Positions 33,909 to 34,462 of a stretch of 34,462 bases of DNA are shown piece by piece; positions within the stretch are counted from its first letter, which is position 1, and each line of letters begins with the position of its first letter. Under the pieces are notes generated by a model, which saw only the letters and a list, made by a program, of their open reading frames with translations, ran no database searches and was not told the origin of the DNA. The stretch lies in assembly GCA_026706665.1 (NCBI GenBank), contig JAPOYI010000166.1, positions 1-34,462 on the forward strand. The letters are read 5' to 3'. The position numbers and the translations under genes are program-made. Source of the DNA: Gammaproteobacteria bacterium. Its GTDB lineage: Bacteria; Pseudomonadota; Gammaproteobacteria; Pseudomonadales; Azotimanducaceae.

Positions 33909-34462
33909 CTACACCGTAGCAGCTAGAGGCTGAGCCAAGTGAAGCTGAACTCCGACCCCGCAACGCTCGTTGCCAATGAGAAAGCCAAATGCGTGATCGA
34001 CCAACCAGCGAACGGCCGGCACACACACCGCATCCCCGAACCCCAATTGCGCTTGCCGCCGACCAACGCGGATGGGGAAATCGGAAGCTCCTTGCAGGCG
34101 AGCATATTCTCGCCCAGTGAGCGGTCGGATTCTGGGAAGCGGCCCGCGACAGTCGATGAGGAACTGCACACTGCTACCTCCCTGAGGAGTCCGGAGACAA
34201 CCGGCAATACGATCGGCACGAACTTCGCATACGGTTCGACCACGGCGGACTCGCCGATACATCGTCGCAATCCCGTCTTGAGCTCCGAGGGCGAGGTTCT
34301 CTACGCGCTCTCTGTGCGTCGGCGCCATAGACTCCAGAGCGGCGGCGACGCGTTCCGTCGGCCACCACAACTCCTCATCCCCACCTAGTGTACCGTCTCT
34401 ATAATAGGTAGACATTACTATCGGGACGTGGCATGCTGGCGTCCATGGCGCGCCCCGTCCAG
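33909..34462 (-). CDS. DNA (cytosine-5) methyltransferase, C-terminal part (Dcm-like)
   Basis: The frame is open from the right edge of the window to the TAG at 33909, 184 codons, so the N-terminal catalytic motifs are outside and the ATG at 34415 is not necessarily a start. Target-recognition to motif IX sequence is clear: DRIAGCLRTPQGGSSVQF, then RPLTGREYARLQGASDFPI, then motif X QLGFGDAVCVPAVRWLVDH. These match Dcm-type C5 methyltransferases that modify the inner cytosine of short palindromes. Immediately downstream lies a broken vsr and an endonuclease fragment. The methyltransferase may survive as an orphan, or be decaying too; the missing half decides. Confidence 0.88.
   Translation of the reverse strand, partial: GRGAPWTPACHVPIVMSTYYRDGTLGGDEELWWPTERVAAALESMAPTHRERVENLALGAQDGIATMYRRVRRGRTVCEVRADRIAGCLRTPQGGSSVQFLIDCRGPLPRIRPLTGREYARLQGASDFPIRVGRRQAQLGFGDAVCVPAVRWLVDHAFGFLIGNERCGVGVQLHLAQPLAATV

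Overview
The window is high-GC DNA that looks like a Pseudomonadota chromosome. The evidence is a heterotetrameric sarcosine oxidase operon (soxBDAG), an aerobic-type corrinoid methyl-transfer cluster and a BREX defence operon. No rRNA, tRNA, CRISPR array, integrase or transposase was recognised, and the species cannot be named from this sequence.

Region 1 (1-5210) is one-carbon metabolism. The 5' end of a minus-strand FAD-dependent oxidoreductase diverges from a tightly packed plus-strand operon. That operon encodes a B12-binding corrinoid protein, a DUF1638 protein, a small 'virulence factor' (PF13769-like) protein, a methyltetrahydrofolate:corrinoid methyltransferase and an ASKHA-type reductive activator with an N-terminal 2Fe-2S domain. 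Together these would move methyl groups from a methylated amine or betaine, through a corrinoid, to tetrahydrofolate. The substrate-specific MttB-like methyltransferase is not in the window.

Region 2 (5281-26747) is one long minus-strand BREX type 1-like operon. Its order in transcription is brxA, brxB, brxC, pglX copy A, a PLD-fold nuclease-like gene, pglX copy B, a PHP-ATPase (TrlF-like), an AlbA_2/HATPase protein, pglZ, brxL and an orphan higA-type antitoxin. Most genes overlap or sit a few bases apart. The two pglX genes share a nucleotide-identical 1.29 kb block covering the N-terminal and SAM-binding half. They diverge abruptly just after the NVPY catalytic motif, so they should differ in DNA specificity. 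The repeat also carries the last bases of brxC, which points to a recent recombination-driven duplication. The PLD gene lies between the copies and would be lost with one specificity module if the repeats recombined.

Region 3 (26901-32716) returns to one-carbon metabolism. An HD-domain protein, whose metal-ligand pattern resembles the PhnZ/TmpB diiron oxygenases, is divergent from soxB-soxD-soxA-soxG, which oxidise sarcosine to glycine with methylene-THF formation. The BREX island therefore sits between two blocks of methylated-amine catabolism.

Region 4 (32717-34462) is a graveyard of a second, unrelated restriction-modification system. It holds the 3' part of a Dcm-type cytosine-5 methyltransferase, a Vsr-type mismatch endonuclease broken by a one-base frameshift, a PD-(D/E)XK-like endonuclease fragment, and two coupled but broken plus-strand genes of lower GC.
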